DNA of 64,000 nucleotides from Geobacillus thermodenitrificans subsp. thermodenitrificans DSM 465 (GTDB taxonomy: Bacteria > Bacillota > Bacilli > Bacillales > Anoxybacillaceae). Each line of letters begins with the position of its first letter. Within the stretch, counting starts at the first letter, position 1. Below are positions 36,271-45,423 of this stretch, one piece after another. The stretch is from positions 124,001 through 188,000 of the forward strand of contig NZ_AYKT01000008.1 of the NCBI RefSeq assembly GCF_000496575.1, given 5' to 3'. The notes beneath the pieces were generated by a model, which did no database searches, was not told the DNA's origin, and saw only the letters and a program-made list of their open reading frames with translations. The translations under genes were made by a program, and so were the position numbers.

Positions 36271-38427
36271 ATGAAAGTCATTATTGCAGAAAAACCAGAT
36301 CAAGGGGCAACACTCGCCTCCATTTTTCGCACGAAAAAACGGCAAGGTTATATCGAAATTTTGCCAAACGACTTGTTTCCGGACGGAGCGTACATGACAT
36401 GGGCGATCGGCCATCTTTGCCAGCTTGCGCCGCCTGAGCGGTATCGCTCGGAATGGAAGCGGTGGACGTTGAAGGCGCTGCCCATCATTCCAGAACGATT
36501 TGAATACGAAGTGGAAAAAGCGAAAGCAAAGCAGTTCAAAGTCGTGAAAGAACTGCTGCGGAAGCCGGAAGTGAAGGAAATCATTCATGCCGGCGACGCC
36601 GGGCGTGAAGGGGAGCTCATTGTGCGCAACATCATCCGCCTGAGCGGCGTCAATAAACCGATGAAGCGGCTTTGGCTGTCGTCATTGACCCCGAAAGCGA
36701 TTGAAGAAGGGTTTCGCCGCTTGCTCGACGAGCGGACGACGCGTCCATTGTATGAGGAAGCGTACGCCCGCGCCTGCGCGGATTGGCTCGTCGGCATGAA
36801 CGCTTCACGAGCCTACAGCCTGTTGCTTAAGGAGCGGGGGATGAACGATGTGTTCTCCGTTGGGCGCGTGCAAACGCCGACATTGGCCTTAATTGTCCGG
36901 CGTGAGCGGGAAATTGAACAGTTTCGCCCTGAGCCGTTTTGGGAAGTGGTCGCTTCGTTTGTCATCGGCGATAAGCAGTATGAAGGAAAATGGATAGATG
37001 AAAACGGGCAAACGCGTCTCAAGGACGAAGCGATGGCAAAAAACATCGCCGCTTTCTGTCGGGGGAAGCAGGCGGTAGTCGCCGACGTCCGTACGGATCG
37101 GAAAACGTTCCAACCGCCGCTGTTGTTCAACCTGTCGACACTGCAGGCGACAGCGAACAAACTCTATCGCTTTTCCCCCAAAAAAACGCTCGATGTGTTG
37201 CAGTCGCTCTATCAAAAAGGAATCGTCTCGTATCCACGCTCTGATTCGATGCATGTGACCAGGGGAGAGGCGGAAACGTTCCCGGCTATTTTACAAAAGC
37301 TGTCGGCGTTTTCAGCGTACGCTTCGTATTTTCCGCTGCCGCAGCCTTCGATTTTACATAACAAACGTTATGTAAATGAAAAGAAAGTGACTGACCATTA
37401 TGCCATCATTCCGACCGAACAAGTCGTTGACCCAGAAAAGCTGTCGGCCGATGAGCGGAAAGTGTATGATTTGATCGTCCGCCGACTCATCGCCGCCCAT
37501 CACCAGGCGGCGGTTATCGATTATACAACGGTGGCGACGCTTGTTGATGGACGTGCTCGTTTCATCACAAAAGGAAGACAAGTCATTGAGGAAGGATGGC
37601 GCGCTGTCATTCGCCCACATGAGGAGGAAAAGGAAACGGTGCTTCCGCTACTCTGCCAAGGTGAAGCCGGCGAAGTGGCGGACATCCAAGTAAAAGAAGG
37701 AAAAACGGAACCTCCGAAACGGTATACGGAAGGGCAACTCATTACGCTCATGAAAACAGCCGGGAAGTTTTTAGATGATGAAGCGCTTGAAAAAGTGCTC
37801 GCCAAAACGGAAGGGCTCGGCACAGAGGCGACAAGGGCGGCGATCATTACGATGCTGAAAGAGCGGAAGTATATCGAGGTGAAAAACAACCTTGTGTATG
37901 CGACGGACAAGGCCAAAGTATTGATCGAGGCGCTCGGTGGCACGATTCTCGCTTCACCGGAAATGACGGCAAAATGGGAACAGCGTTTAAGCGAAATTGG
38001 TGAAGGAGCGGCCTCCTCCGCCGCGTTTATGGAACAGGCGAAAAAGCTGGCGCAAAAAGTGGTTGCTGATGCCATCGCCGCTGCGCCAAGCTGGAATTTC
38101 AGCGGGCTTGACACCGCTTCGATCCAGCGGACGAAAACGAAAAAAACGGTTGGTGAACCGCTCGGGCGCTGTCCGCTTTGCGGCGGAACCGTCGTTGACA
38201 AAGGAACGTTATACGGCTGTGACCAATATGTGAAAACGAGCTGCTCGTTTACGGTCTCAAAACGTATTCTCGGCAAGTCGATTTCGGCGGCGAATATGAA
38301 AAAGCTGCTTGCGAAGGGCAAAACGAATGTCATCAAAGGATTCAAAAAAGGTGGAAAAACGTTTGACGCTGTCCTAGTGTGGGATGAAAACGATAAGAAG
38401 CTGTCATTTCAGTTTCCGAAACGGTGA
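36271..38427 (+). CDS. topB: DNA topoisomerase III
   Basis: Type IA topoisomerase of 718 residues that resolves single-stranded DNA entanglements during replication and recombination. The Toprim motif is visible as IIAEKPDQG and HAGDAGREGELI, the active-site tyrosine is Tyr321 in IVSYPRSDS, and the hinge has ATRAAII. The C terminus has one zinc-ribbon-like element (CPLCGG ... GCDQYVKTSC), then a basic tail. GGAGAG precedes ATG 36271, 12 bp after the reductase gene; the two may be cotranscribed. Confidence 0.95.
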   Translation: MKVIIAEKPDQGATLASIFRTKKRQGYIEILPNDLFPDGAYMTWAIGHLCQLAPPERYRSEWKRWTLKALPIIPERFEYEVEKAKAKQFKVVKELLRKPEVKEIIHAGDAGREGELIVRNIIRLSGVNKPMKRLWLSSLTPKAIEEGFRRLLDERTTRPLYEEAYARACADWLVGMNASRAYSLLLKERGMNDVFSVGRVQTPTLALIVRREREIEQFRPEPFWEVVASFVIGDKQYEGKWIDENGQTRLKDEAMAKNIAAFCRGKQAVVADVRTDRKTFQPPLLFNLSTLQATANKLYRFSPKKTLDVLQSLYQKGIVSYPRSDSMHVTRGEAETFPAILQKLSAFSAYASYFPLPQPSILHNKRYVNEKKVTDHYAIIPTEQVVDPEKLSADERKVYDLIVRRLIAAHHQAAVIDYTTVATLVDGRARFITKGRQVIEEGWRAVIRPHEEEKETVLPLLCQGEAGEVADIQVKEGKTEPPKRYTEGQLITLMKTAGKFLDDEALEKVLAKTEGLGTEATRAAIITMLKERKYIEVKNNLVYATDKAKVLIEALGGTILASPEMTAKWEQRLSEIGEGAASSAAFMEQAKKLAQKVVADAIAAAPSWNFSGLDTASIQRTKTKKTVGEPLGRCPLCGGTVVDKGTLYGCDQYVKTSCSFTVSKRILGKSISAANMKKLLAKGKTNVIKGFKKGGKTFDAVLVWDENDKKLSFQFPKR

Positions 38428-38470
38428 CGGAAGGCAGATAAAGCATGCTGCTTGTGAAAAAGCGTTTCGC

Positions 38471-38503
38471 AAAAAGGCGGGCCGTGAACGGCCTGCTTTT
38501 TTT
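38471..38503 (+). terminator. Terminator of topB
   Basis: AAAAAGGCGGGCCG / CGGCCTGCTTTTT hairpin (one bulge) followed by T tract. Confidence 0.8.
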
Positions 38504-38705
38504 CATTTTTGAATCCGCTCGCTAACCAGCCGAGGGTGTTTGATGTGGCAAAGCTGAACGGCTTGTACAACCATCCGCAAACATTACCTTGCGGATGGCG
38601 GTGGTCTATTGTGATCGTAAATAGGCCGTTTGTGTCATCAGCAATCGGCTACATCGATCTGCTTTTTTGATGATAAATGAAAGGAGAAATGCTTTTAATC
38701 AAATA
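38504..38705. other. Intergenic region with an isolated hairpin
   Basis: No firm gene. CATCCGCAA / TTGCGGATG at about 38572-38598 is a perfect 9-bp hairpin not followed by T, so it is not a terminator. The frame from 38521 to 38668 is open but has no start signal and matches nothing I know; it could be a gene relic. Confidence 0.35.
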
Positions 38706-38728
38706 AACCGTAATTATATTATGTTAAC
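38706..38728 (+). repeat. Xer/dif-like 23-bp repeat, copy 2
   Basis: Second copy of the element at 6223-6245, same orientation, 21 of 23 positions identical. Carries TATTATGTTAAC, resembling the XerD-side arm of Firmicutes dif. Lies just outside the glpQ terminator. Confidence 0.5.
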
Positions 38729-38770
38729 AAAAGAGGAGCCGCCCAACTATCTGTTAACCACGGGGCGGCT
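38729..38770 (-). terminator. Terminator of glpQ
   Basis: On the minus strand AGCCGCCC / GGGCGGCT overlaps the glpQ stop codon and is followed by CTCTTTTG. Confidence 0.6.
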
Positions 38771-39626
38771 GGTGGCAAGCAGCAATGCGGGCGGGGCGGT
38801 CCGGGTAGTCGGTGAACAAGCCGTCAACGCCGATGGAGCATAGACGTGCCAAATCGTGTGGGTTGTTCACCGTGTAGACATGCACGATGAGCCCGCGGCT
38901 ATGAGCGGCATCCACCCACTCTTGATTGGCGAGTGAAAGCGGCAAGCCAACGCCATCGGCATAGACGGCGACCTGCTCTAGCAGCTCGTTCGGGCTTATA
39001 CGAGCCGTCTCGCGTTCTCCAATGAGCTGAATGAGCGGAATGCCATTTGGGATGAGCGGCCTTAGCGTCTGCAAACTCTCGGGGTGAAACGATTGAAATA
39101 TGATGCGTCCGCGCTGTAAATAATAATGTTTTTGCAATAGCTGTACGACCGATTTTTCGATGCCGGGCTGCTTTAGTTCAATGTACAAAGGGGCATCGAT
39201 TCGTTCTGATTTCAGCGTGTGTATGATGTCCTCAAGTGTCGGGATCGGTTCGCCGGCAAAGCGCTTACCAAACCAGGAGCCGGCATCAAGACGCTTCAGC
39301 TCGGCGAGTGAAAAATCGCCAACCTGCCACGGAGAACGGCGAGGGTAGACGGTTTCGGCATTCGTCGTTCGGGCGAGTGTTGCATCATGCATGGCGATGA
39401 GTTTTCCGTCTTTCGTCATGCGCACGTCAACCTCAATATAATCAGCGTGCATGCGGGCGGCAAGCCGGTAGGAGGCAAGTGTATGCTCCGGTGCATGTCC
39501 GGAAGCACCGCGATGGGCGATGATGATCGGCTCGCGGGTGACAGACGGCTGTTGTGGAGCAGCAGAGGAGGCTAAGCCTAGCGGCAACCATACCAAGAAT
39601 GAGACATAAAGCCATATTCGATGCAA
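38754..39626 (-). CDS. glpQ: Glycerophosphodiester phosphodiesterase
   Basis: Exported enzyme of 290 residues that hydrolyses glycerophosphodiesters to glycerol 3-phosphate and an alcohol. GDPD motifs are AHRGASGHAPEHTLASY (catalytic His), EVDVRMTKDGKLIAMHDATL (Glu, Asp, His) and ELKQPG. The TTG start at 39626 has AAAGGGGGG 6 bp upstream, and gives a signal peptide ending near GLASSAA. An ATG six bases earlier abuts the ribosome site. Likely scavenges phosphate or glycerol from phospholipid breakdown or teichoic acids. Confidence 0.93.
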   Translation of the reverse strand: MHRIWLYVSFLVWLPLGLASSAAPQQPSVTREPIIIAHRGASGHAPEHTLASYRLAARMHADYIEVDVRMTKDGKLIAMHDATLARTTNAETVYPRRSPWQVGDFSLAELKRLDAGSWFGKRFAGEPIPTLEDIIHTLKSERIDAPLYIELKQPGIEKSVVQLLQKHYYLQRGRIIFQSFHPESLQTLRPLIPNGIPLIQLIGERETARISPNELLEQVAVYADGVGLPLSLANQEWVDAAHSRGLIVHVYTVNNPHDLARLCSIGVDGLFTDYPDRPARIAACHQPPRG

Positions 39627-39816
39627 CGTCATCCCCCCTTTCTGTTTCCAGCATACCTTATTGGAATGAAACGGTTGTGAAGACAAGATGAAGAGATGGT
39701 AAAACGTGCGGAACGTGAATGCTTATCCGTATTTTTCCACTTGATGCAAAACGATATTCGTTTTTACGTATAAAGGAAGCCACTATGCTGCATACTGTGA
39801 ATGACGACAAACACGT

Positions 39817-39888
39817 TGGGCTATAGCCAAGTGGTAAGGCAACGGACTTTGACTCCGTGATGCGCTGGTTCGAATCCAGCTAGCCCAG
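39817..39888 (+). tRNA. tRNA-Gln (UUG)
   Basis: Complete cloverleaf of 72 nt: acceptor TGGGCTA / TAGCCCA, D arm GCC...GGC, anticodon loop CTTTGAC with anticodon TTG, T arm CTGGTTCGAATCCAG, discriminator G. CCA is not encoded. Single tRNA gene with its own terminator downstream. Confidence 0.96.
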
Positions 39889-39927
39889 CTAAATGAGCCG
39901 GCTAGGGCGGATCGGCTTTTGGCTGGC

Positions 39928-39966
39928 AAAAACGGTCTCTGCCATTTCGGCATGAGGCCGTTTTTT
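39928..39966 (+). terminator. Terminator after tRNA-Gln
   Basis: AAAACGGTCTC / GAGGCCGTTTT hairpin followed by T6. Confidence 0.82.
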
Positions 39967-40101
39967 CGTATGAAAAGCAGTTTTGCGCCGTTATGTCTTG
40001 GTGATTTGAAATCAAAGAAAGGATGGCTGCTAAAAAATCATCACGACGGCAGGATTTTGACGAATGGAGGCGAATGTAAAAAAAACGAAGGGAGAGGAAT
40101 G

Positions 40102-40590
40102 ATGGTGAAAACTGCTGATTTATGCGACCAATTTCTTGACGAGCTGCAAGTGTGCGATCTTGCCTTTCAATCGTACGGCGGAAAACAGATGTTTTCCGGG
40201 CCAATTGCCACTGTTGACGTGTTTGAAGATAATGTTCTTGTCCGCGAAGCGCTCGAGACGGTACCGCCGGGCACAGTGCTTGTTGTTGACGGAAAAGGGT
40301 CGCGCCGTGTTGCGTTGCTTGGCGACCGACTAGCGCAAATTGCCTGCGAGAGGGGGCTCGCTGGCGTCATTATCCACGGTTGCATTCGCGATTCCGCTGA
40401 AATCAGCACGATGCCGATTGGCGTGATGGCCATTGGTACCTGTCCGGTAAAAAGCAAAAAAGAAGGAAAAGGAGTGCGCGATACGGCGTTGGAATTCGGC
40501 GGCGTCCGTTGGGAGCCAGGTGCGTATGTGTATGCGGATGCGGACGGCATCGTGATCGCGCAAATGAACTTGTCGGAAAAACACGATTGA
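40102..40590 (+). CDS. RraA-family protein / HMG aldolase
   Basis: Cytoplasmic protein of 162 residues of the RraA/4-hydroxy-4-methyl-2-oxoglutarate aldolase family. Visible motifs are TADLCDQF, the GPIATV beta strand, VVDGKGSRRVALLGD, GVIIHGCIRD (Arg-Asp for pyruvate/metal binding) and YADADGIVI. In E. coli RraA binds RNase E, which Firmicutes of this type lack, so an aldolase or decarboxylase role is more likely. Start set at ATG 40102 after GGGAGAGG. Confidence 0.85.
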   Translation: MVKTADLCDQFLDELQVCDLAFQSYGGKQMFSGPIATVDVFEDNVLVREALETVPPGTVLVVDGKGSRRVALLGDRLAQIACERGLAGVIIHGCIRDSAEISTMPIGVMAIGTCPVKSKKEGKGVRDTALEFGGVRWEPGAYVYADADGIVIAQMNLSEKHD

Positions 40591-40659
40591 CGATAAAGCC
40601 ATCGCTGTACTACGATGGAAAAGGATGCTTGTTTCATAAAAGCGTATATATTGAAAGAG

Positions 40660-40828
40660 AAACAAGGTGCCCGGCCTGCTTAGGGCTTGGGTGAAAAGGG
40701 AAGTACGGTGCAAAGCCGTCACGGTACCCGCCACTGTGATGGGGAGTTTTGCGGCAACAAGCCACTGAAGGGTTGTTCGGGAAGGCGCCGCAAAGCGATG
40801 ATCCTAAGTCAGGAGACCTGCCTTGTTT
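40660..40828 (+). promoter_or_regulatory. Cobalamin riboswitch
   Basis: All core elements of the adenosylcobalamin riboswitch are present in order: GGTGCC after the P1 strand AAACAAGG (40660-40667), GGGTGAAAAGGGAA, CGGTGCAAAGCCG, CGGTACCCGCCACTGTGA, GCCACTG, GGGAAGGCG and the B12 box AAGTCAGGAGACCTGCC, closing with CCTTGTTT at 40821-40828. The terminator at 40930-40957 is the probable expression platform. It should switch off downstream B12 genes when cobalamin is plentiful. Confidence 0.95.
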
Positions 40829-40929
40829 GGATCGGACGGATGCCTACGGGAATATAGGCGGACGTGCGGGAGAATGATGGTCGAATGAGGCTTCTTTTGG
40901 CTTATTTGTGGCTTCGTATGCATTTTTCT

Positions 40930-40957
40930 GCACCTCTGCTATAGAGGTGCTTTTTTC
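40930..40957 (+). terminator. Terminator of the riboswitch platform
   Basis: GCACCTCT / AGAGGTGC hairpin followed by T6, about 100 nt after the B12 box. Confidence 0.88.
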
Positions 40958-41329
40958 TTTGAACGAAGCCGGATGTTTTTTTGCTTAGTTTGCCCCATAT
41001 TGTCCGCCCGTTGAAAGATGATCTAGAGCACTGGTTCTCTTTTTTCTGCTCATTACAACGCCGGCGTCGGGGTTGTTCGCCTTACTGCGGCGCTGAGAGT
41101 TCTTCGTTGGGGCGGATGCCACTTTTTCCACCGGCTTGTGAGTGAGAACGGATTGAGCGCTACCGAAAGCCGGAAGCGGACGCCTTCAATACGGCTGGCA
41201 TGATGGTGGGGATGAACGAGTGAGGCAAGGACGGCTTGTCGTGAAAAAGAAATCCAGCGATGTGACGATTTCTGTAGCGCTCATCAATCATCCATCGAAG
41301 GTGAGGATGCGAAGAAAGGGGAAAGGGAC
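40958..41329. other. Long gap between riboswitch and cbiA; possible gene relic
   Basis: About 370 bp with no intact gene between the riboswitch and the first gene it would control. The frame starting near 40984 reads LSLPHIVRPLKDDLEHWF, which resembles the PHIxRxLxGxDHR region of BtuC/FecCD permeases, then becomes closed. It may be the remnant of a deleted B12 transporter gene. Weak evidence. Confidence 0.35.
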
Positions 41330-42694
41330 ATGCGACGATTGGTCATTGCTGCAACCGGAAGCGGCGCCGGCAAAACGACGGTGACGCTTGGTTTGATGGC
41401 GGCGCTCAAACAAAAAGGTTACATCGTGCAAGGGTTTAAATGTGGGCCAGATTACATTGACCCGACTTATCATACGGCGGTCACCGGCCGACCGGCGCGC
41501 AATTTGGACAGCTGGATGACCGGAACGGAAATGGTGCGGACGGTGCTGGCGAACGGCTGCGAGGGGGCGGATATTGCCATCATCGAAGGGGTGATGGGGC
41601 TGTTTGACGGGAAGCAGCCGCTGTCTGATGACGGATCGACGGCTGACATTGCCGCCATTACGAAAAGCCCGGTTCTCCTTGTCGTTGATTGTTCCGGCAT
41701 GGCCCGCAGCGCCGCTGCGATCGTCCGCGGTTTTCAAACATTCCATCCGGACGTTCATATCGCCGGTGTATTTGCCAACCGCGTCGGCGGCGAGGGGCAT
41801 TTCCAGCTCATCAAAGCAGCGGTCGAGCAAATGTGCGGACTGCCGGTCGTCGGTTTTTTGCCGAAAGACAGCGCGCTGTCGCTGCCGGAACGTCATTTAG
41901 GGCTTGTACCGTCTGTGGAGCGCGGGGAACTGGATTCGTTTTTTGCCGAGTTGGGACGAAAAATTGCGGCCACGATCGATTGGGAGACGCTGTTGTCGAT
42001 CGCTGAGGCGCCTGTGCTGGAACCGTCCGCCCCGCTCATTCGCCCTTCGCGGCTGTATCGCGCGCGCGTGGCGGTGGCCAAAGACGCCGCTTTTCATTTT
42101 TACTATCCGGAAAATCTCGAAATGCTTTCCGCTTGCGGCGCAGAGCTTGTTTATTTTTCTCCGCTCGCCGGCGAACCGCTTCCCGACGGGGTGGATGGCT
42201 TGTATATCGGCGGCGGCTTTCCGGAAGAATTTGCCGCTGAACTGGCGCGCCAGACCGTGGCCAAGCAGTCGATTCGCGCCGCCATTGAACGCGGATTGCC
42301 GACATTGGCGGAATGCGGAGGGTTTATGTTTTTGACCGAGCGGCTGATGACGGCCGACGGGGCGGAATACGAAATGGCGGGCGTTATACCGGGGCGGGTC
42401 GTCATGCAGCGGAGGCTGGCTGCGCTTGGATATCGCGAAGTGCACGGAAGGAGAGGAAACTTTCTATTGCCGGAAGGGGAGCGGGCGCGAGGGCATGAGT
42501 TTCACTACTCGGTATATGAACCGAGCGGTGAGGTGCCGTTTGCCTATGAAACGAGCGGTCGATCCGGAGCGAAGCCGGACGGCTATTTAGCGCATCGGCT
42601 CGTCGCTGGCTATGTCCATTTCCATTTTGCTTCTGCTCCGACGATGGTGGAGCGATGGCTTTCAGAATGTGAGAAGGTGATGACTCATGGCTAA
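41330..42694 (+). CDS. cbiA: Cobyrinate a,c-diamide synthase
   Basis: Cytoplasmic enzyme of 454 residues that amidates the a and c carboxylates of cobyrinate using glutamine and ATP. It has the P-loop-like ATGSGAGKTTVTLG at the N terminus, the CGPDYIDPTYH and EGVMGLFDG motifs, and a C-terminal class I glutaminase domain with LAECGGFMFL (nucleophile Cys) and a HEFHYS histidine. GAAAGGGA precedes ATG 41330. It overlaps cbiP by 8 bp. First intact gene after the B12 riboswitch. Confidence 0.94.
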   Translation: MRRLVIAATGSGAGKTTVTLGLMAALKQKGYIVQGFKCGPDYIDPTYHTAVTGRPARNLDSWMTGTEMVRTVLANGCEGADIAIIEGVMGLFDGKQPLSDDGSTADIAAITKSPVLLVVDCSGMARSAAAIVRGFQTFHPDVHIAGVFANRVGGEGHFQLIKAAVEQMCGLPVVGFLPKDSALSLPERHLGLVPSVERGELDSFFAELGRKIAATIDWETLLSIAEAPVLEPSAPLIRPSRLYRARVAVAKDAAFHFYYPENLEMLSACGAELVYFSPLAGEPLPDGVDGLYIGGGFPEEFAAELARQTVAKQSIRAAIERGLPTLAECGGFMFLTERLMTADGAEYEMAGVIPGRVVMQRRLAALGYREVHGRRGNFLLPEGERARGHEFHYSVYEPSGEVPFAYETSGRSGAKPDGYLAHRLVAGYVHFHFASAPTMVERWLSECEKVMTHG

Positions 42695-44189
42695 CGCGTT
42701 GCCCATCATGTTTCAAGGCACTCATTCCGACGCTGGCAAAAGCGTCATTGCGACGGCGTTTTGCCGTATTTTTGCCCAAGATGGCTGGAAAACGGCGCCG
42801 TTTAAGTCACAAAATATGTCGTTAAACTCGTATGTGACACCGGACGGAAAAGAGATCGGGCGGGCGCAAGGCATTCAAGCGGAAGCGGCTGGGGTAGCGG
42901 CTCGCGCCGAGATGAACCCGATTTTAATTAAGCCAAGTCGCGAGTATGAGTCGCAAATTGTCGTGTTAGGCAAACCGTATGCCAATATGCAGGCGTTCGC
43001 CTACCGGAATGAGTTTTTTCATCGAGGGCTGGCTGTCATTCGACAGTCGCTCGAAACATTAATGAACGAATACGATCGGTTGGTCATCGAAGGGGCGGGA
43101 AGCCCAGCCGAAGTGAACTTAAACGACCGTGAGCTCGTCAATATGCGCATCGCCCGCCTCGCCAACGCCCCGGTCGTTTTAATCGGTGATATCGAACGGG
43201 GCGGGGTGTTCGCGAGCCTCGTCGGGACGTTGGCGCTTTTAGAACCTGAAGACCGCAAACGGGTAGTCGGCGTTATCATTAACAAGTTTCGTGGTGATGC
43301 GGCGTTGCTTAAACCAGGGCTTGACTGGTTTGAACAATATACGGGCGTGCCAGTGCTTGGCGTCGTCCCGCATTTGCCCGATTTGGCGATCGATGCCGAA
43401 GATTCATTGGCACTGGAACGGTTTGCCGCGTCGTCCGATGACAAGGGAGCAATTGACATTGCCGTCATCCGTTGTCCGAAAATCGCCAACTTCACCGATA
43501 TCGATCCGCTGTTGACTGAACCGGACTGCCGCGTCCGGTTAGTCACGCACGCCGGGGAGCTCAGCGAACCGGATGTGATCGTGTTGCCAGGAAGTAAAAA
43601 TACGATTGAAGATTTGATGTATATGAAAAAACGGGGCCTTGCTTCCCGCATCGTGTCACTTGTCAATGAAGGAAAAACAACGGTTGTCGGCTTATGTGGC
43701 GGCTATCAAATGCTTGGCGATGTCATCCGCGATCCGCACGGGGTCGAAACGCCATTTCCGGAAGTGAAAGGGCTCGGGCTGTTGCCGGTTGCGACGACGC
43801 TTGAGCGGACGAAAACAACCGTCCGCTCTGAAGGAATGCTCACGTGGGCCGGGGAACGGTTTAGCGTGCGAGGGTATGAAATTCATATGGGTCGCTCGAC
43901 GCCGCTTCCCGGTTATGTGCCGCTCATTGAGATCGGCGGCCGCGGCGAAGGCGCGAAGCGGGAGGATGGACGTGTGCTCGGCACATATATGCACGATTTG
44001 TTCCATAACGACGCGTTTCGCACCGCCTTTTTCAACGTCATTCGCCGCGAAAAAGGACTCGCCAGTTCCGCCGTCAGGCCGTTTCATTCGCTCAAAGAGG
44101 CGGCGTTTGACCGGCTTGCCGCCCATGTTCGGCAACATGTGGCCGTTGAACGCATCGAGCAGATGATGCGTCAATTTCAGCAACGATGA
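42687..44189 (+). CDS. cbiP: Cobyric acid synthase
   Basis: Enzyme of 500 residues that amidates the b, d, e and g carboxylates of adenosylcobyrinate a,c-diamide. N-terminal FQGTHSDAGKSVIATAFC, then SQNMSLNSYVTPDG and EGAGSPAEVNL; the C-terminal amidotransferase domain has GLCGGYQML with the nucleophile Cys. Length and motifs are those of CobQ/CbiP. It starts within the end of cbiA, so it is translationally coupled. Confidence 0.95.
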   Translation: MANALPIMFQGTHSDAGKSVIATAFCRIFAQDGWKTAPFKSQNMSLNSYVTPDGKEIGRAQGIQAEAAGVAARAEMNPILIKPSREYESQIVVLGKPYANMQAFAYRNEFFHRGLAVIRQSLETLMNEYDRLVIEGAGSPAEVNLNDRELVNMRIARLANAPVVLIGDIERGGVFASLVGTLALLEPEDRKRVVGVIINKFRGDAALLKPGLDWFEQYTGVPVLGVVPHLPDLAIDAEDSLALERFAASSDDKGAIDIAVIRCPKIANFTDIDPLLTEPDCRVRLVTHAGELSEPDVIVLPGSKNTIEDLMYMKKRGLASRIVSLVNEGKTTVVGLCGGYQMLGDVIRDPHGVETPFPEVKGLGLLPVATTLERTKTTVRSEGMLTWAGERFSVRGYEIHMGRSTPLPGYVPLIEIGGRGEGAKREDGRVLGTYMHDLFHNDAFRTAFFNVIRREKGLASSAVRPFHSLKEAAFDRLAAHVRQHVAVERIEQMMRQFQQR

Positions 44190-44367
44190 GCGGACAAATT
44201 TCCCCATTGGCCATTTTTCACCGGTAGTTGGTGAAAGAACAAGTTAGTGACTCGAGCTCCGATGCAAGTAAATAGACTGTTCCTAGCTGTGGAAAATAGA
44301 GGGAGATCATAGATGGAAAGGGGGAAAGCACCTATTCCTGCCGGATGAGGGATATGGTGCATCTGTG

Positions 44368-45423
44368 ATGAACAGTTCGATTCCACCGTTTTGCCACGAA
44401 ATGGTCGAGGAAGCGCGCGCTTATCTTGATCAATTGACGAAGCCGCCCGGCAGCCTGGGACGATTGGAAGAAGTGGCGGTTGAGCTTGCTGGTATGACGG
44501 GGGAGCTGCACCCGCGCGTCACGCCGCCCGGTGTTTTAGTGTTTGCGGCTGATCATGGCATCGCGGAAGAAGGGGTGTCTGCCTATCCAGCCGAAGTGAC
44601 GGCGCAGATGGTGTATAACTTTGCCAATGGCGGGGCGGCGATCAACGTCTTTAGCCGTCGAATCGATGCGCTTCTTGAGATCGTCGACGTCGGGGTGGCC
44701 GTGCCGATTGAGGACGAACGGGTCATTGTGAAAAAGGTTCGTTACGGAACCGGCAATTTTGCCAAAACGGAAGCGATGACGCCTGAAGAAGCCGAACAAG
44801 CGCTTCACGTTGGCTATGAGCGGGCGGCACGCATCATCGGACAGGGTGCCCGTACGTTCATTGCTGGTGAGATGGGAATCGGCAATACGACGGCAGCCAG
44901 TGCCTTATTAGCCACGTTGACCGATGAACCGCTCAAACACATTGTCGGCAAAGGAACCGGCATCGCTGCTGAAAGGCTGGTTCATAAACAGGAAGTCATC
45001 CGTCAGGCGCTGGCGCTCCACCGGCCCGACCCGGCGAAGCCGATCGAGTGGCTGGCGAAAATCGGCGGACTTGAGATTGCTGCGATGGCCGGTGCCATGC
45101 TTGCGGCTGCTGAGCGGCGCACTCCGATTTTGCTTGACGGCTTTATTTGCACAGTGGCCGCCCTTGTTGCCCGTCAGTTTGCCCCGAACGTCACGGATTA
45201 TATGATCGCTGGCCATCGTTCGGAAGAGCCGGGGCACCGCATTGCCCTGGGCTTATTAGGGAAAGAACCGCTGATCGATTTGCGCATGCGCCTTGGTGAA
45301 GGAAGCGGCGCGGCGGTGGCGTTTCCACTTTTGGCATCGGCGGCGGCAATGGTGAGCGAAATGGCGACATTTTCTTCAGCGGGCATTTCCACTGCAGAAG
45401 CGAAGGGGGAGAAGGAACGTTGA
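44368..45423 (+). CDS. cobT: Nicotinate-nucleotide:dimethylbenzimidazole phosphoribosyltransferase
   Basis: Enzyme of 351 residues that makes alpha-ribazole phosphate, the lower-ligand precursor of cobalamin. Landmarks are LTKPPGSLGRLEEVAVELAG, VFAADHGIAEEGVSAYP, GEMGIGNTTAASAL and GFICTVAALVA, with the catalytic Glu in the C-terminal RLGEGSGAA region. A clear ribosome site is lacking at ATG 44368. A 178-bp gap separates it from cbiP, where other Bacillaceae carry cbiB, cobU and cobS. Its stop overlaps the start of the decayed cobA. Confidence 0.93.
   Translation: MNSSIPPFCHEMVEEARAYLDQLTKPPGSLGRLEEVAVELAGMTGELHPRVTPPGVLVFAADHGIAEEGVSAYPAEVTAQMVYNFANGGAAINVFSRRIDALLEIVDVGVAVPIEDERVIVKKVRYGTGNFAKTEAMTPEEAEQALHVGYERAARIIGQGARTFIAGEMGIGNTTAASALLATLTDEPLKHIVGKGTGIAAERLVHKQEVIRQALALHRPDPAKPIEWLAKIGGLEIAAMAGAMLAAAERRTPILLDGFICTVAALVARQFAPNVTDYMIAGHRSEEPGHRIALGLLGKEPLIDLRMRLGEGSGAAVAFPLLASAAAMVSEMATFSSAGISTAEAKGEKER

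Noticed and set aside
37521-38345. 274-codon minus-strand frame opposite topB
   Set aside because: Ser/Ala-rich shadow of topoisomerase III, no ribosome site.
38572-38598. Perfect 9-bp hairpin after topB
   Set aside because: Considered as a second terminator or attachment site, but there is no T tract and no partner copy in the window.
41288-41896. 202-codon minus-strand frame over cbiA start
   Set aside because: Antisense to conserved cbiA motifs; Arg/His-rich shadow.
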